Notes under the pieces: model-generated
Told to the model about the DNA's origin: nothing
The model's database searches: none
Seen by the model: only the letters and a program-made list of their open reading frames with translations
Part shown: piece by piece, positions 1-9,008 of the stretch
Layout of the letters: every line of letters begins with the position of its first letter
How positions within the stretch are numbered: the stretch's first letter is position 1
Program-made: the position numbers and the translations under genes
Source: Acidobacteriota bacterium
GTDB taxonomy: Bacteria > Acidobacteriota > Terriglobia > UBA7540
Assembly: GCA_021838785.1 (NCBI GenBank)
Contig: JAKCCV010000001.1
Location: forward strand, 310,001 to 374,000
Direction: 5' to 3'
DNA length: 64,000 nt

Positions 1-280
1 GATTCACGATGTTGGTGGCACTCTTTGCCTTGAGGAAACCGCACCAAAGCTAGGATAAGCTACTTCAACTGCGCCGTCAACGGTCATTCCTGGCGGGGGT
101 TGAAAGCCTTCACCGATCGAGGATGAGGCTCGAGACGAATTCCCTACCCCATTGGTCGGGGGCTGCGAAGTCGCTGACTTCCTTCGCGGTGGCCATCCCG
201 CGTCGGCATTCGTTCTTACGATTTCACAAACAAGAGTGGTGAATATTTGACCCGCTTCGCCGCCGACCAGGCTGCAAAGA
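1..280. other. left edge, no supported gene
   Basis: No open frame here has recognisable protein content. A minus-strand frame covering 4-297 has a low-complexity translation, no visible ribosome site and overlaps the end of the pirin gene. The stretch may contain the end of a gene cut by the window edge, but I cannot identify it. Confidence 0.3.
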
Positions 281-982
281 TCAACTGGGCAGGTCAAGCA
301 GAATCAGTTCCGCATCGGACGCAGCTTGCACCGTTAACTCCGCCTCTTCATCCACTCGCGCCTGATCGCCGGCGTCGAGGCGAATTCCATTGAGCAGGGC
401 GCTTCCCGAAATGATAAAGAAGTAGGCTTTGCGGCGGGGCTCGCTCCGGTGGCTCAAAGGTTGGCTTGGCTTGAGCGACGAGATGTAAATTTGCGCTTCC
501 TGATCAATCATCAATGTTCCCGGCAAAGACCCCGAGGAAACCACGGGCAACCACTTATCCCGCCGCATGACGGCAGTGAATTGCCGTTGTTCCCAACGAG
601 GTTTTCGCCCGTTCACTCGCGGCAGGATCCACATTTGCAGCAAATGGACGGGTCGTTCTTGGGAGTGGTTATATTCCGCATGAACAATGCCAGTTCCGGC
701 GGACATCACCTGGACCTCTCCCGCCCGAACCACTCCGGTATGTCCCATATTGTCTCGATGCTCGAGTTCTCCTTCCAAAACGTAGGTGATGATCTCCATG
801 TCGCGATGCGGGTGAAAGCCAAAGCCTTTGCCGGGCTGAATCACATCGTCATTAAAGACGCGCAGCGGCCCCCAGTCCATGTTGTCGGGATCGTAGTATT
901 CATCGAAGGAGAAATGCCACCGTGTATCGAGCCAGCCGCGATTGGCGTGGTAGCGCTCGTCGGACTTGACGACCTGAATCAT
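281..982 (-). CDS. pirin family protein (YhhW-like quercetin dioxygenase type)
   Basis: Bicupin of the pirin family, 233 residues. The N-terminal cupin carries the typical block with FHPHRDMEIITYVLEG followed by HRDNMGHTG and GTGIVHAEYN, which holds the His/Glu metal ligands of YhhW-type quercetin 2,3-dioxygenases. The C-terminal cupin is degenerate, as usual in the family. I start at the ATG at 982 (MIQVVKSDERY) because a GGGGGG-rich Shine-Dalgarno lies just upstream and pirins normally begin with this motif; the frame could extend 23 codons further, but those codons look non-native. Cytosolic; physiological substrate unknown. It stands alone ahead of the AMIN gene on the same strand. Confidence 0.9.
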   Translation of the reverse strand: MIQVVKSDERYHANRGWLDTRWHFSFDEYYDPDNMDWGPLRVFNDDVIQPGKGFGFHPHRDMEIITYVLEGELEHRDNMGHTGVVRAGEVQVMSAGTGIVHAEYNHSQERPVHLLQMWILPRVNGRKPRWEQRQFTAVMRRDKWLPVVSSGSLPGTLMIDQEAQIYISSLKPSQPLSHRSEPRRKAYFFIISGSALLNGIRLDAGDQARVDEEAELTVQAASDAELILLDLPS

Positions 983-1060
983 GTTCAGCCCCCCCTGTTG
1001 CGTATAGCCTTTTGATGCGGGAGGAAGCTTTTCGTTCCGTCGGGCGCCCAATTCACAGAA

Positions 1061-2563
1061 TTATTGCGAAGGGTTAATCTTGATCCAGAAGAGCTGATTG
1101 CGCTTGAGGTCCTCAATCTCGACGGCGCGAGAGGTAATCATCACGACTTGGTAGCGGCCTTCGAGAATACTCCCTTGCCGCACAAAGCGAACGTGCAGCC
1201 TATCCGCCATGATGGCCTCGACATGAGACCCCTCCATTAAAACGTAGCCAAGGTAGGAAAGGTTTGTCGGCGGTGTGAAGGGCGCGGCGACCGAAGGAAC
1301 CGCTCCCACTGCGGGAGGCATCCTCTGCGCCAGGGCGCGGTAACGCTGCACGCCGACGGTTGGGTTGAAATAGGCAAATGGATTCCGAATCGGCCGCGGA
1401 ATAAATTCCCGAGGGGTTAGATCAATCCGGACGCCGGGGGTGTGCGAACGGACACGGAACGCCGGCCACCCTGTCAGGTCCGCTACCACCCGGACGATGG
1501 CCGGCGCCGGACTTTTCCACTGCCCCACGCGAACCTCGCGGAGCACCGGGGAATCCACCGGGTAGGCGTACCGCAGCCACCCTCGCTGAGCGTCGCGGAG
1601 GTCCACCACGAGCCTCGGTGGACTCTCGAGTTGGAAATAGTGATAAGGAATGCGGCGCGTCGTCGCCACATCCACCCGTGTGTTTCCGTTTCGGTGGGTG
1701 CGGATGGCAATCTTTGAGACAGTGGCCAAAGGAATCGGATGGCTCGCCCTTCGGGCCAGATATAGTTGGCTGAGATCGGAAGGAGCGTGGTCAGGGACCG
1801 GCTCGATTGGAATAACAGCCTGCGCTCGCTCGCCAGCCGTACGGGCTGGCGGTAGGCGCACCCGTGCCGGTTTCGTTGCCAGCCGCCGCAAATAACTGCT
1901 CATCCGCGGTGGTGCGCTCTCCGCCACCCGGCTAGGCTCGAACCTCGGCCGGAAACTGCGTCCTGGGGACTTGAAAATCCGTTGCGGAACGCGACCCATG
2001 CGCGGTCCAGTCGCTTTCTGGGATTGCTCCGGCAAATATTTCTCCAAGCTTGATGCCCTGCGGAGCTTTTCACCCGCAAGCGTAATGCGGACGCCCGATG
2101 GCCATCGAGTTACCTCGAATGCAGGCTGACCGCGCAAATCGGCTACGACGCGGACGATGGAAGGCTCACCCGCCTTCCACTGCCCCACCCGAACCCTTTT
2201 CAGTAGCTTCGAATGCGCTGGAAAAACTTGCCGGCTCACACCTTCGCGCGCGCCATCGAAATCCACCACCAGGCGCGCTGGGTCTGAGAGGCGGAAATAA
2301 TGGTACGGTACCAATCGTGTGGCCGTTACCTTCACGCGAATTTCGCCCTTATGGCCGGGCTCGATGGCAATCGCTGAGACGACCGCCAAGGGAATCGGCT
2401 GGGCCTTCCGACTTGCCGAGTGCGGGCGGGCCTCAGCGCCTACAATACGCGCCGTCCGACGCGGATGAGCAGCCACAGCCTGACCCAAAATGCTGGTTGC
2501 CGTCATTACCGCCACGGCCAGCGCCAAACCGCCTGTCCAAGCTCTGAATGCGCTTCGTCTCAT
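1061..2563 (-). CDS. secreted protein with two AMIN domains
   Basis: 500 residues with an N-terminal signal or anchor segment (about residues 10-32). Two homologous AMIN-like repeats follow (about 57-170 and 275-385). Each reads PIPLA-V-S-I-AI, then PYHYF-L--P-RLVVD, then VRVGQWK--P-IVRVVADL--PAF. AMIN domains bind cell-envelope polymers and occur in PilQ secretins and AmiC amidases. The last 65 residues (LSYLGYVLMEGSHVEAIM to the end) resemble the periplasmic PilP-type beta domain. No secretin or amidase catalytic domain is present, so this is probably an envelope-associated accessory protein, perhaps linked to type IV pilus or secretion machinery encoded elsewhere. Family call firm, role inferred. 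Confidence 0.75.
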   Translation of the reverse strand: MRRSAFRAWTGGLALAVAVMTATSILGQAVAAHPRRTARIVGAEARPHSASRKAQPIPLAVVSAIAIEPGHKGEIRVKVTATRLVPYHYFRLSDPARLVVDFDGAREGVSRQVFPAHSKLLKRVRVGQWKAGEPSIVRVVADLRGQPAFEVTRWPSGVRITLAGEKLRRASSLEKYLPEQSQKATGPRMGRVPQRIFKSPGRSFRPRFEPSRVAESAPPRMSSYLRRLATKPARVRLPPARTAGERAQAVIPIEPVPDHAPSDLSQLYLARRASHPIPLATVSKIAIRTHRNGNTRVDVATTRRIPYHYFQLESPPRLVVDLRDAQRGWLRYAYPVDSPVLREVRVGQWKSPAPAIVRVVADLTGWPAFRVRSHTPGVRIDLTPREFIPRPIRNPFAYFNPTVGVQRYRALAQRMPPAVGAVPSVAAPFTPPTNLSYLGYVLMEGSHVEAIMADRLHVRFVRQGSILEGRYQVVMITSRAVEIEDLKRNQLFWIKINPSQ

Positions 2564-2815
2564 CGGGTTTCTTGCAGCCGTTTTGCATCCACTATGGGTC
2601 GGCCGAACTTCCCGAACAAGCCATGACTGACGTCGCCACCCATGTAACGAAATTTCAGGCGGGTCGCGCGGTTAGCCTCGGAACGAAGACCCTTCGCGCT
2701 CTGCCGCAGATCCCATCAAACATTTCAACCCGCCGTTCGTGCATGGATCGAACGCTCATCACCTCACCGAACGTTTTCCGGCGGCCAGAGCTGTCCGCCA
2801 ACGGGGCAACTCTCC

Positions 2816-3457
2816 TCATCGGTACAGAAATATGTCCAAAATCCGATTGGCTGTATCAATGATGAGAGCGCGATCACCCAGGATGACCCGTCGGCAACCG
2901 CAACCTGCGGGAAGCGGAGGCAACTCGCGCGCCAGGGCAGGGGGAAATGGCTCAAGCCGCTTCTGAAGTCCAGGAGGCAGCGTGCCATACTTTTCCAGAT
3001 GTCGCTCAAGTCCGGGGGGAAGGTTCCCGCCGCGCTTCGCCAAACCCGGCGGCAGATTGGAACCCGCATTGCGGAAATAGCGCCGGATGAGGTATTGCTC
3101 GTGGGATGAAAACGCCGCGCGAAGTCTTCGGCCGCCGCGGCCGTGTTCCCGCGGACCCCCGCGCTCGTGGCCGCGACCTTGGCCATGTTCGTTGCTGCGC
3201 TCCTCCCCATTCCCTCTGCCATGCGGATTGCCGCGTCCTTGGCCCGGCTCAAGCGCTTCGGCGTCAAGAGCATTGAGGGCCGGGCCGGCTGAGGCCCCAT
3301 TTCTGCCGCCAAGATACGGGAGGGTCAAACCAACCGTGACCCGCTGCCCATTTCCCAAATTCGCTGTGGCGGCACGGGTAGCTGTGTTTTGAACCGCCCC
3401 GACGCTCACGCCCACGGCGGCGATTAGAAACAACCCTAAAACCCCAACGTGCTTCAT
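2816..3457 (-). CDS. secreted LPPGL-repeat protein
   Basis: 213 residues with a clear N-terminal signal peptide (MKHVGVLGLFLIAAVGVSVG). A Gly/Arg/His/Glu-rich low-complexity middle (about 75-115) follows. The C-terminal half has three NLPPGL/TLPPGL units, then FPPAL and LPPLPAGC, and a closing segment with VILGDRALIIDTANRILDIF. The LPPGL-K-L pattern and terminal domain resemble RcnB/CigR-like periplasmic proteins. Catalytic function unknown; likely periplasmic or cell-surface. The gene faces away from the DUF92-fusion gene. Confidence 0.7.
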   Translation of the reverse strand: MKHVGVLGLFLIAAVGVSVGAVQNTATRAATANLGNGQRVTVGLTLPYLGGRNGASAGPALNALDAEALEPGQGRGNPHGRGNGEERSNEHGQGRGHERGGPREHGRGGRRLRAAFSSHEQYLIRRYFRNAGSNLPPGLAKRGGNLPPGLERHLEKYGTLPPGLQKRLEPFPPALARELPPLPAGCGCRRVILGDRALIIDTANRILDIFLYR

Positions 3458-3891
3458 AAACCCTCCTTCAGGTCAATTCCGCCCTTGAGCTTCACCGAGC
3501 GGCCTTTCGGGCGATTGCGGATTGAACCCAACCTTAATGGAGGCAGTATAACCCAACCGGTCGGCAACATGAAATCTCCGTTCAGTTCACCGGGCTGCCC
3601 GGTGCATCGCCCGATGATCGTGATCGAAGCCGAACGCCACTCCCTACTAATCGTGAGCACACCTTTCAGCGCCACGCTTGTCGCCAAGGAGAGAGCCCTC
3701 ACTTTTCACCGATCCGTCTGTTGCGACACATCGCCGCACGCTCGAAGCTGAAATTGGATTCATGCTAGACTCGTGGGCGGAGACAGCAAATGATCCGCGC
3801 GCAAGACTGGCTTAAGCCATCGGACACCAGCTTGGCCACCGCGCAGGATTCGACGCGCTTCACGGCGCCGAACCTCTTGAAACTTTGAAGA
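3458..3891. other. 434-bp divergent intergenic region
   Basis: Lies between the outward-facing LPPGL gene and the DUF92-fusion gene. Apart from a possible extended -10 element (TGCTAGACT, 3763-3771) for the rightward operon I see no gene, RNA or repeat. Short frames here have no family resemblance. Confidence 0.4.
3763..3771 (+). promoter_or_regulatory. possible extended -10 promoter for the DUF92-fusion operon
   Basis: TG-C-TAGACT matches an extended -10 element (TAGACT shares four of six bases with TATAAT). No convincing -35 is seen at 16-18 bp. It lies about 120 bp upstream of the start codon. Weak call. Confidence 0.25.
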
Positions 3892-5253
3892 ATGGAAACG
3901 CCTCCGGCCTTAACGACGCTCAGGGTGCGGCCTTTCGATCCAACGGGCCGACTGGTTCGTCTGGCGATGCTCGGCTTTGCCTTTTTGTTGCCGTTTCTAA
4001 GCTGGGGCCAAGCCATGGGCATTGCGCTGCTGGCGCTATTGTTCAACGCTTACCTCTTGCCGGAGTTCAGGGCTGCGAAGGGTCCGCCCGAGCCGGGCAG
4101 CGCTTGGACCGCGCGGTTTGGGACCCGCGAGGCGCTTTACACCGTTTCGCTCCTTTTAGTCCTACTGATTTTTCGCCACTCGGAGATAGTGGTGGCCGCA
4201 GTATGGGGCATTTTGGCGGCCGGGAACTTTGCGGCGGAAACAGTCGGCTCCGCGTGGAGCGAACCCGCGTTACCGTGGAATCCTGAAAAAACGTTGGCGG
4301 CCGGGGCGAGTTTCACCGTGGCTGGGACCGCCGCTGCCTATGTACTTTCGCGCTGGGTTGCGCCAACCGTGCCCGCCGACCGCACATTTTTTATTTGTTT
4401 GGCAACCTCCTTCGTGGGTGCGCTGGCTGCAACCGCGCCGCTCCGCCTCGACAACCATCTGACCGTGGCGCTTGCGGCGAGCGGATTTATGTTCTGCGCT
4501 CTCTACATCCAACAGAGCGCGCTCGACAGCAATGCGCCCTATCTTGGGGTGCGAATCGTTCTGGCCTTGCTCGTGAACGCCCTCTTCGCGCTTTTAGCTT
4601 GGGTGCTACGCTTTGCCACACGGTCCGGCGCACTTGCCGGGTTCGTGCTCGGCGTCACCATTTACATGGGATACGGGTGGAAGAGTTTCTTGATTCTCCT
4701 GGGGTTTTTTGCGCTGGCTTCCGTGGCGACGCGGCTGGGCTACGCGAAGAAAGCCAGCCGCGGCATCGCCGAGAGGCAGGGCGGCGCCCGAAGCTGGCGC
4801 GAAGCCGGAGCCAATTTGCTGGCCGCTGCTTTCTTCTCAATTCTTGTCATCACCACACACCGCGAGGCGGCGTTTTTGGCTGCGCTGGTCGCCGCGCTCG
4901 CCGAGGCGGCCGGCGATACCGTGTCGAGCGAAATCGGCAAATGGCTTTCCGAGCAAGCTTATCTTCTGACGACGCTTGAACCTGTTCCCTCGGGGGAAGA
5001 TGGCGGAATTTCCTTCCCCGGAAGCTTGGCGGGCGTGGGCGCCTCAGTCGTCATTGCAGCCCTCAGCGTGGCTGTGGGGCTGTGCCGGCCGGGCGTGGCG
5101 GCGTGGGTGCTGGCAGCAGCGGTGGCCGGCAATTTGCTCGACAGTCTGCTCGGCGCAACCCTCGAGCGGCGTGGCTGCCTGAACAATAGCGCGGTGAATC
5201 TCGCCGGAACCAGCTTCGCGGGCGCGCTCACATTGGCGGTGATGCTACGCTAA
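3892..5253 (+). CDS. phytol/dolichol-kinase-like domain fused to DUF92 domain membrane protein
   Basis: 453 residues, almost wholly hydrophobic helices. The N-terminal half (about 20-195) looks like the CTP-dependent dolichol/phytol kinase (VTE5) superfamily: AVWGILAAGNFAAETVG followed by PWNPEKTLAAGASF. The C-terminal half (about 200-450) is a DUF92/TIGR00297 domain: GYGWKSFLILLGFFALASVATRLGYAKK, GIAERQGGARSWREAGAN, AEAAGDTVSSEIGK, and PVPSGEDGGISFPGSLAG. In plants and cyanobacteria VTE5 phosphorylates phytol and the DUF92 protein VTE6 makes the diphosphate, so one chain could perform both prenol phosphorylations; that is inference. First gene of a plus-strand run; a porin follows after about 140 bp. 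Confidence 0.75.
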   Translation: METPPALTTLRVRPFDPTGRLVRLAMLGFAFLLPFLSWGQAMGIALLALLFNAYLLPEFRAAKGPPEPGSAWTARFGTREALYTVSLLLVLLIFRHSEIVVAAVWGILAAGNFAAETVGSAWSEPALPWNPEKTLAAGASFTVAGTAAAYVLSRWVAPTVPADRTFFICLATSFVGALAATAPLRLDNHLTVALAASGFMFCALYIQQSALDSNAPYLGVRIVLALLVNALFALLAWVLRFATRSGALAGFVLGVTIYMGYGWKSFLILLGFFALASVATRLGYAKKASRGIAERQGGARSWREAGANLLAAAFFSILVITTHREAAFLAALVAALAEAAGDTVSSEIGKWLSEQAYLLTTLEPVPSGEDGGISFPGSLAGVGASVVIAALSVAVGLCRPGVAAWVLAAAVAGNLLDSLLGATLERRGCLNNSAVNLAGTSFAGALTLAVMLR

Positions 5254-5396
5254 AGCGCTTGACTCTTACCAGTAAATGCAGGGATGGTTTTTCCCATGAG
5301 GACACGCGGGCCGGCACCAAAACGCACAGGTGTAAAATGAATGGACATTGGCGCATCTTCACGGGGTCCGCAAGAATTTTCTTGAGAGGAGGAGCT

Positions 5397-6707
5397 TTGA
5401 ACTCACGGATGAGACGAAGTTTTTTCGTTTCACTCGCGCTGCTCTTGCAAGGAGCAGGATGGACCGCATTCGGCTCGGTTCCAGCCAGGACGCCGCCGCA
5501 TAACGAGGAAGCTCAAATTGAAGCGCTCAAAAGACGTGTGGCGAAACAAGAGGAGCGAATTCGCAAGCTCGAAGCCGAAGTCCGGGCGCTGATGGCCGCT
5601 CAAAGGCTCTCAGCGGTCAGCGATGAGACAGCAACGCCGCGTAGCCTTTCTACAACCCCACAGCCATCGTCCCCAACCGAGCAAGCGGCCATACCTTCAA
5701 GCCGCAGGAGGGTTCGCCTTCATCGCGGGCCCAACGAAAGCCGCCCCCTGGCAGCAACTCTGCCCGTGAAGTTTGGCGGCGATGTTTACCTTTACCAATA
5801 CGTGCCGACGGGCGTGCCGGGTGCTCAGCCGAGATTTGAGCTTTACGCTTTCTCAGCGCTGGTGAACGGACACCACGGCCCGTGGGGCTTCCATGCCGAT
5901 TATCGCTTGCGCACCACCAAGCTGCGCAGCTACTATCCGGGCAACACCTGGTTGCAGGAAGGTTACGTCAGCTATGCCACGCGGCTAGGGCAAATTCGGG
6001 TCGGAGATTTTTACCGGCGCGTCGGCTTGAACTGGGACGGCTCGTTCTTTGGGAATATCGAGTATTTCGACGGCCTGATGCTGGACCCGGAGTTTGGCGT
6101 GGGATTTGAAGGCTCGCACCCGCTCCGCGGGCGGCTGGGCGCGGAGTATTCGCTCCAATATTTCTCGACGGATTCAGGAGTTAACGGATCGCTGCCAGGC
6201 CGGGATTTCGTTTCCGAGCCCGGCGCGCACGCCAAGAACGATGTGACGATGCGTTTTGCCCCCGTATGGAACTTTGGCCGTCGGGCTTCCTTCACGCTGG
6301 GCGGCTCATTCGCGCGCGGCGCGATTGACCGGGCGGGTGGCCCGAACAACCAGCGCACCCAGGAAGCCCTGGATGCGACGCTTCGGGTCGGGCCGTGGCT
6401 TGCCTACGGCGAGGTGCTGCGGCAAACGGTGAGTGGCGTCATCCTCTTGCCGCCTCAAGACGCAACGTACACCCTGGCCGGCACGCGCTGGAGGCGCGGA
6501 CGCTTCCAGCCGCGTTTCAACTTCAGCCAAGGAGACTACCACGGGCTGGATGGGCGGCGCGAATTTATCCTTCAACCCGGCATCACCGTCGAATTGGCGG
6601 ATGGTTTCTCCTTCATTTACGAATATGATTTCTGGAGGTCGGTGTCCCCCTCCGAACGCCGGACCCTGGATCGTAGCTTGAATTTCGTGTTGCATTATCA
6701 CTTTTGA
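5397..6707 (+). CDS. outer-membrane porin (phosphate-selective OprO/OprP-like)
   Basis: About 436 residues. A signal peptide (RRSFFVSLALLLQGAGWTAFG) is followed by a short coiled coil with heptads (IEALKRRVAKQEERIRKLEAEV) and a beta-barrel region rich in alternating aromatic strands, ending in the outer-membrane signature NFVLHYHF with a terminal Phe. The N-terminal coiled coil plus barrel is typical of OprO/OprP-like porins of Acidobacteriota and Planctomycetota. AGGAGG at 5387-5392 favours the TTG at 5397 or the ATG at 5409; the longer frame from 5259 has no support. The MFS gene starts 4 bp after its stop, so they are probably co-transcribed. Substrate unknown. Confidence 0.75.
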   Translation: MNSRMRRSFFVSLALLLQGAGWTAFGSVPARTPPHNEEAQIEALKRRVAKQEERIRKLEAEVRALMAAQRLSAVSDETATPRSLSTTPQPSSPTEQAAIPSSRRRVRLHRGPNESRPLAATLPVKFGGDVYLYQYVPTGVPGAQPRFELYAFSALVNGHHGPWGFHADYRLRTTKLRSYYPGNTWLQEGYVSYATRLGQIRVGDFYRRVGLNWDGSFFGNIEYFDGLMLDPEFGVGFEGSHPLRGRLGAEYSLQYFSTDSGVNGSLPGRDFVSEPGAHAKNDVTMRFAPVWNFGRRASFTLGGSFARGAIDRAGGPNNQRTQEALDATLRVGPWLAYGEVLRQTVSGVILLPPQDATYTLAGTRWRRGRFQPRFNFSQGDYHGLDGRREFILQPGITVELADGFSFIYEYDFWRSVSPSERRTLDRSLNFVLHYHF

Positions 6708-6711
6708 GCCG

Positions 6712-8106
6712 ATGCCAACGCTAAGTTCCTCCCAAGAATCTGTTGCACCTCTCAGCGTAGGCGAGCGACTGGATCGGTTGCCCTGGGTCCGCTTTCATAC
6801 CCGCGTGACGCTCGCGCTCGGTGTCGGCTGGCTTCTGGACGCTTTGGAAGTGAACATCATCGGCAACGTCCTAGGGGTGCTGAAAAGTCTGTGGCATCTG
6901 ACGAATTTCCAGGCTTCAGCTCTTGTGGCCGTGTGGCTGATCGGAATCATGCTGGGTGCGCTGGTCTTCGGCTATCTCGCGGATCGGTTTGGAAGGCGTC
7001 GGCTCTTTATCCTGACGCTGGCCCTTTACTCGACGTTCACGGTAATTTCCGCGCTTTCGCCAGGGTATTGGTTTTTTCTGGTCTTTCGGTTTCTGACCGC
7101 GATCGGGGTCGGCGCGGAGTACTCGGCCATTAATGCCGCCATCGGCGAACTGATTCCGGCGCGCTATCGCGGCCGTGCCAACGCCATCGTGATGAACTTC
7201 TGGCCGCTCGGAGCGATCCTGGCGGCGGTGCTCAGTTTGCTTTTCATCAATCTGCTCCCGCCTGCCGTAGGTTGGCGGTTCGCTTTCGCTTTGGGCGCGG
7301 TCATCGCCGTGTTCACCATTTGGGCGCGGAAGATTCTGCCCGAGTCGCCCCGCTGGTTGGTGGGGCGCGGACGAACGAAGGAAGCGGACGCAATCCTCCG
7401 CCAAATGGAAGCCGGAAGCGCGCGCTTTGGTTCAAGCCCGCCCACCGGCCCCGAGCCCATCCCGCCGGCGTCCGGCTTTTTCCGCCAACTCTCCCAGTTA
7501 GTGCATGAGCATCCCTGGCGGCTGGCACTCGGCTCGCTGCTCGATTTTAGCGAGGCCGCCGGCTATTACGGCATCTTCGCCTTCCTGCCGCTCATCGTGC
7601 TGCCCCGTGTTAACATTTCAGAAGCGCAAACGCCGTGGTTCTTTTTGGTCGGCAACGTGGGCGCGGTAGCCGGCGGAGCCCTGGCGGCCGTCACGCTCGA
7701 TTCAGCAGGACGCAAAGCGACGGTGACCGGATTTTATCTGGTGGCGGCGGTTTCCATGTTGGCGATGGGCTGGGCCACGCTGGCTGCGAGTTCTGGGTGG
7801 GTGATGGCGGCATTTATCGGGGTTAATTTCTGCGCGACGGGGAGCTGGGTTTCCGCTTATCCGACGTTTTCGGAGATTTTTCCGACGCCTCTCCGCTCGA
7901 CGGGGATCGGATTTTCCGTGGCGTTTGGGCGGATCGGCGCCGCAATGGCCCCGCTGGTTTTGGTGGCGATCGCCGAACATGCTTCAGTCATGGCCTCCTT
8001 CGGCATTCTGGCGGGATTTTATGTCCTCGGAGCGCTGGTCATGGTGCCGTGGATCCTATGGGGGCCGGAAGGTCGCGGTCAGACGCTTGAGGCTCTGAGC
8101 AAATGA
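6712..8106 (+). CDS. MFS transporter, sugar-porter/SV2-like
   Basis: 464 residues with about 12 transmembrane helices. The MFS signature GYLADRFGRRRLFIL lies between helices 2 and 3, RFLTAIGVGAEYSAINAAIGELIPARYRGRA follows helix 4, and a PESPRWLVGRG motif lies before the central loop; these are hallmarks of the sugar porter and SV2-like branches. The second half repeats the pattern less strictly (DSAGRKA). Inner-membrane proton-coupled transporter, substrate unknown. It follows the porin by 4 bp and overlaps the radical SAM gene by 4 bp (ATGA), which suggests it moves the substrate or product of that enzyme pair. Confidence 0.85.
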   Translation: MPTLSSSQESVAPLSVGERLDRLPWVRFHTRVTLALGVGWLLDALEVNIIGNVLGVLKSLWHLTNFQASALVAVWLIGIMLGALVFGYLADRFGRRRLFILTLALYSTFTVISALSPGYWFFLVFRFLTAIGVGAEYSAINAAIGELIPARYRGRANAIVMNFWPLGAILAAVLSLLFINLLPPAVGWRFAFALGAVIAVFTIWARKILPESPRWLVGRGRTKEADAILRQMEAGSARFGSSPPTGPEPIPPASGFFRQLSQLVHEHPWRLALGSLLDFSEAAGYYGIFAFLPLIVLPRVNISEAQTPWFFLVGNVGAVAGGALAAVTLDSAGRKATVTGFYLVAAVSMLAMGWATLAASSGWVMAAFIGVNFCATGSWVSAYPTFSEIFPTPLRSTGIGFSVAFGRIGAAMAPLVLVAIAEHASVMASFGILAGFYVLGALVMVPWILWGPEGRGQTLEALSK

Positions 8107-9008
8107 AATTTCCCTTCGCAGAACTGGTTCATCTGGACAACCTGTGGTTCCAGGTCACGGGCACGCTCTGCAACCTCTCCTGCACGCATTGCTTCAATCG
8201 CAGCGGCCCGCAGGCACGCTCCTTTGGTTTCCTGACGCTCGCGCAAGTCCAGGAGGAGCTCGAAACTGCCGTGCGGGCAGGGGTAAAGGAAATTTTCTTC
8301 ACCGGCGGCGAACCTTTTCTCCACCCCCAGCTTCCGGAAATGCTGGAACTGTCGCTGGCCGTTGCGCCCACCACCGTGTTGACCAACGGCATGTTGATTT
8401 CCAACCGTCTGGCCGACCGCATGGCGGAGATGGAAAGAAAAGCTCGGTATTCCTTGGAAATCCGTGTCAGTTTGGACGGCTGGACGGAGGCATCCAATGA
8501 TGCCCTTCGCGGCCGCGGCGTCTTCAAGCAGGTGCTGGCCGCCATCGAGCGGCTTTGCCAACGAGGTCTTCTGCCGCTGGTGACCGTGGTGCGCACCTGG
8601 GACGAAGGAGAGGACCAGGCAGCGCTCGAAGGCTTTGGAAGTGTGCTGAAGGCCGCCGGCTACGCGCGCCCGCGCATCAAGCTCCTGCCGGCGCTGCCGC
8701 TCGGAAGAGAGCTTGAGCGCTCGCCCCAAGCGGGCGCGGAGAGCAGCTTGCTCAGCGAAGAGATGCTTGAAGGGTTTGACCGCGATTTGCTGATGTGCTC
8801 CAACTCGCGTCTGGTCACGGATCGGGGGGTGTGGGTTTGTCCGTTGCTGGTTGAGATACCCGCTGCGCGTCTCGGCGCTCGGCTCCAAGATGCCGCGCCC
8901 ACTTATGAACTGAAGCACCCCGCTTGCATGAGCTGCTACCACTACGGCACGATCTGCGGCAACGTCAGTGCGCTGATCGAAGGGCCGGCGGAGCTTAAAA
9001 GACCATGA
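8103..9008 (+). CDS. radical SAM protein with SPASM-like C-terminus
   Basis: 301 residues. The [4Fe-4S]-binding CxxxCxxC motif is at residues 23-30 (CNLSCTHC), followed by the radical SAM glycine motif FFTGGEPFLHPQ and an SLDG strand. The C-terminus has further cysteines (MCSNSRL, VWVCPLL, CMSCYHYGTICGN) in a SPASM-like arrangement for auxiliary clusters. The start codon overlaps the MFS stop and the stop overlaps the next start, so it is translationally coupled on both sides. Substrate unknown; the coupled metallophosphoesterase-like gene is a probable functional partner. Confidence 0.85.
   Translation: MKFPFAELVHLDNLWFQVTGTLCNLSCTHCFNRSGPQARSFGFLTLAQVQEELETAVRAGVKEIFFTGGEPFLHPQLPEMLELSLAVAPTTVLTNGMLISNRLADRMAEMERKARYSLEIRVSLDGWTEASNDALRGRGVFKQVLAAIERLCQRGLLPLVTVVRTWDEGEDQAALEGFGSVLKAAGYARPRIKLLPALPLGRELERSPQAGAESSLLSEEMLEGFDRDLLMCSNSRLVTDRGVWVCPLLVEIPAARLGARLQDAAPTYELKHPACMSCYHYGTICGNVSALIEGPAELKRP

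Noticed and set aside
4-297. Minus-strand frame of 97 codons at the left edge
   Set aside because: Low-complexity translation, no ribosome site, no family resemblance, overlaps the pirin stop region.
449-1015. Long plus-strand frame antisense to the pirin gene
   Set aside because: Shadow frame; the minus strand carries unmistakable pirin motifs.
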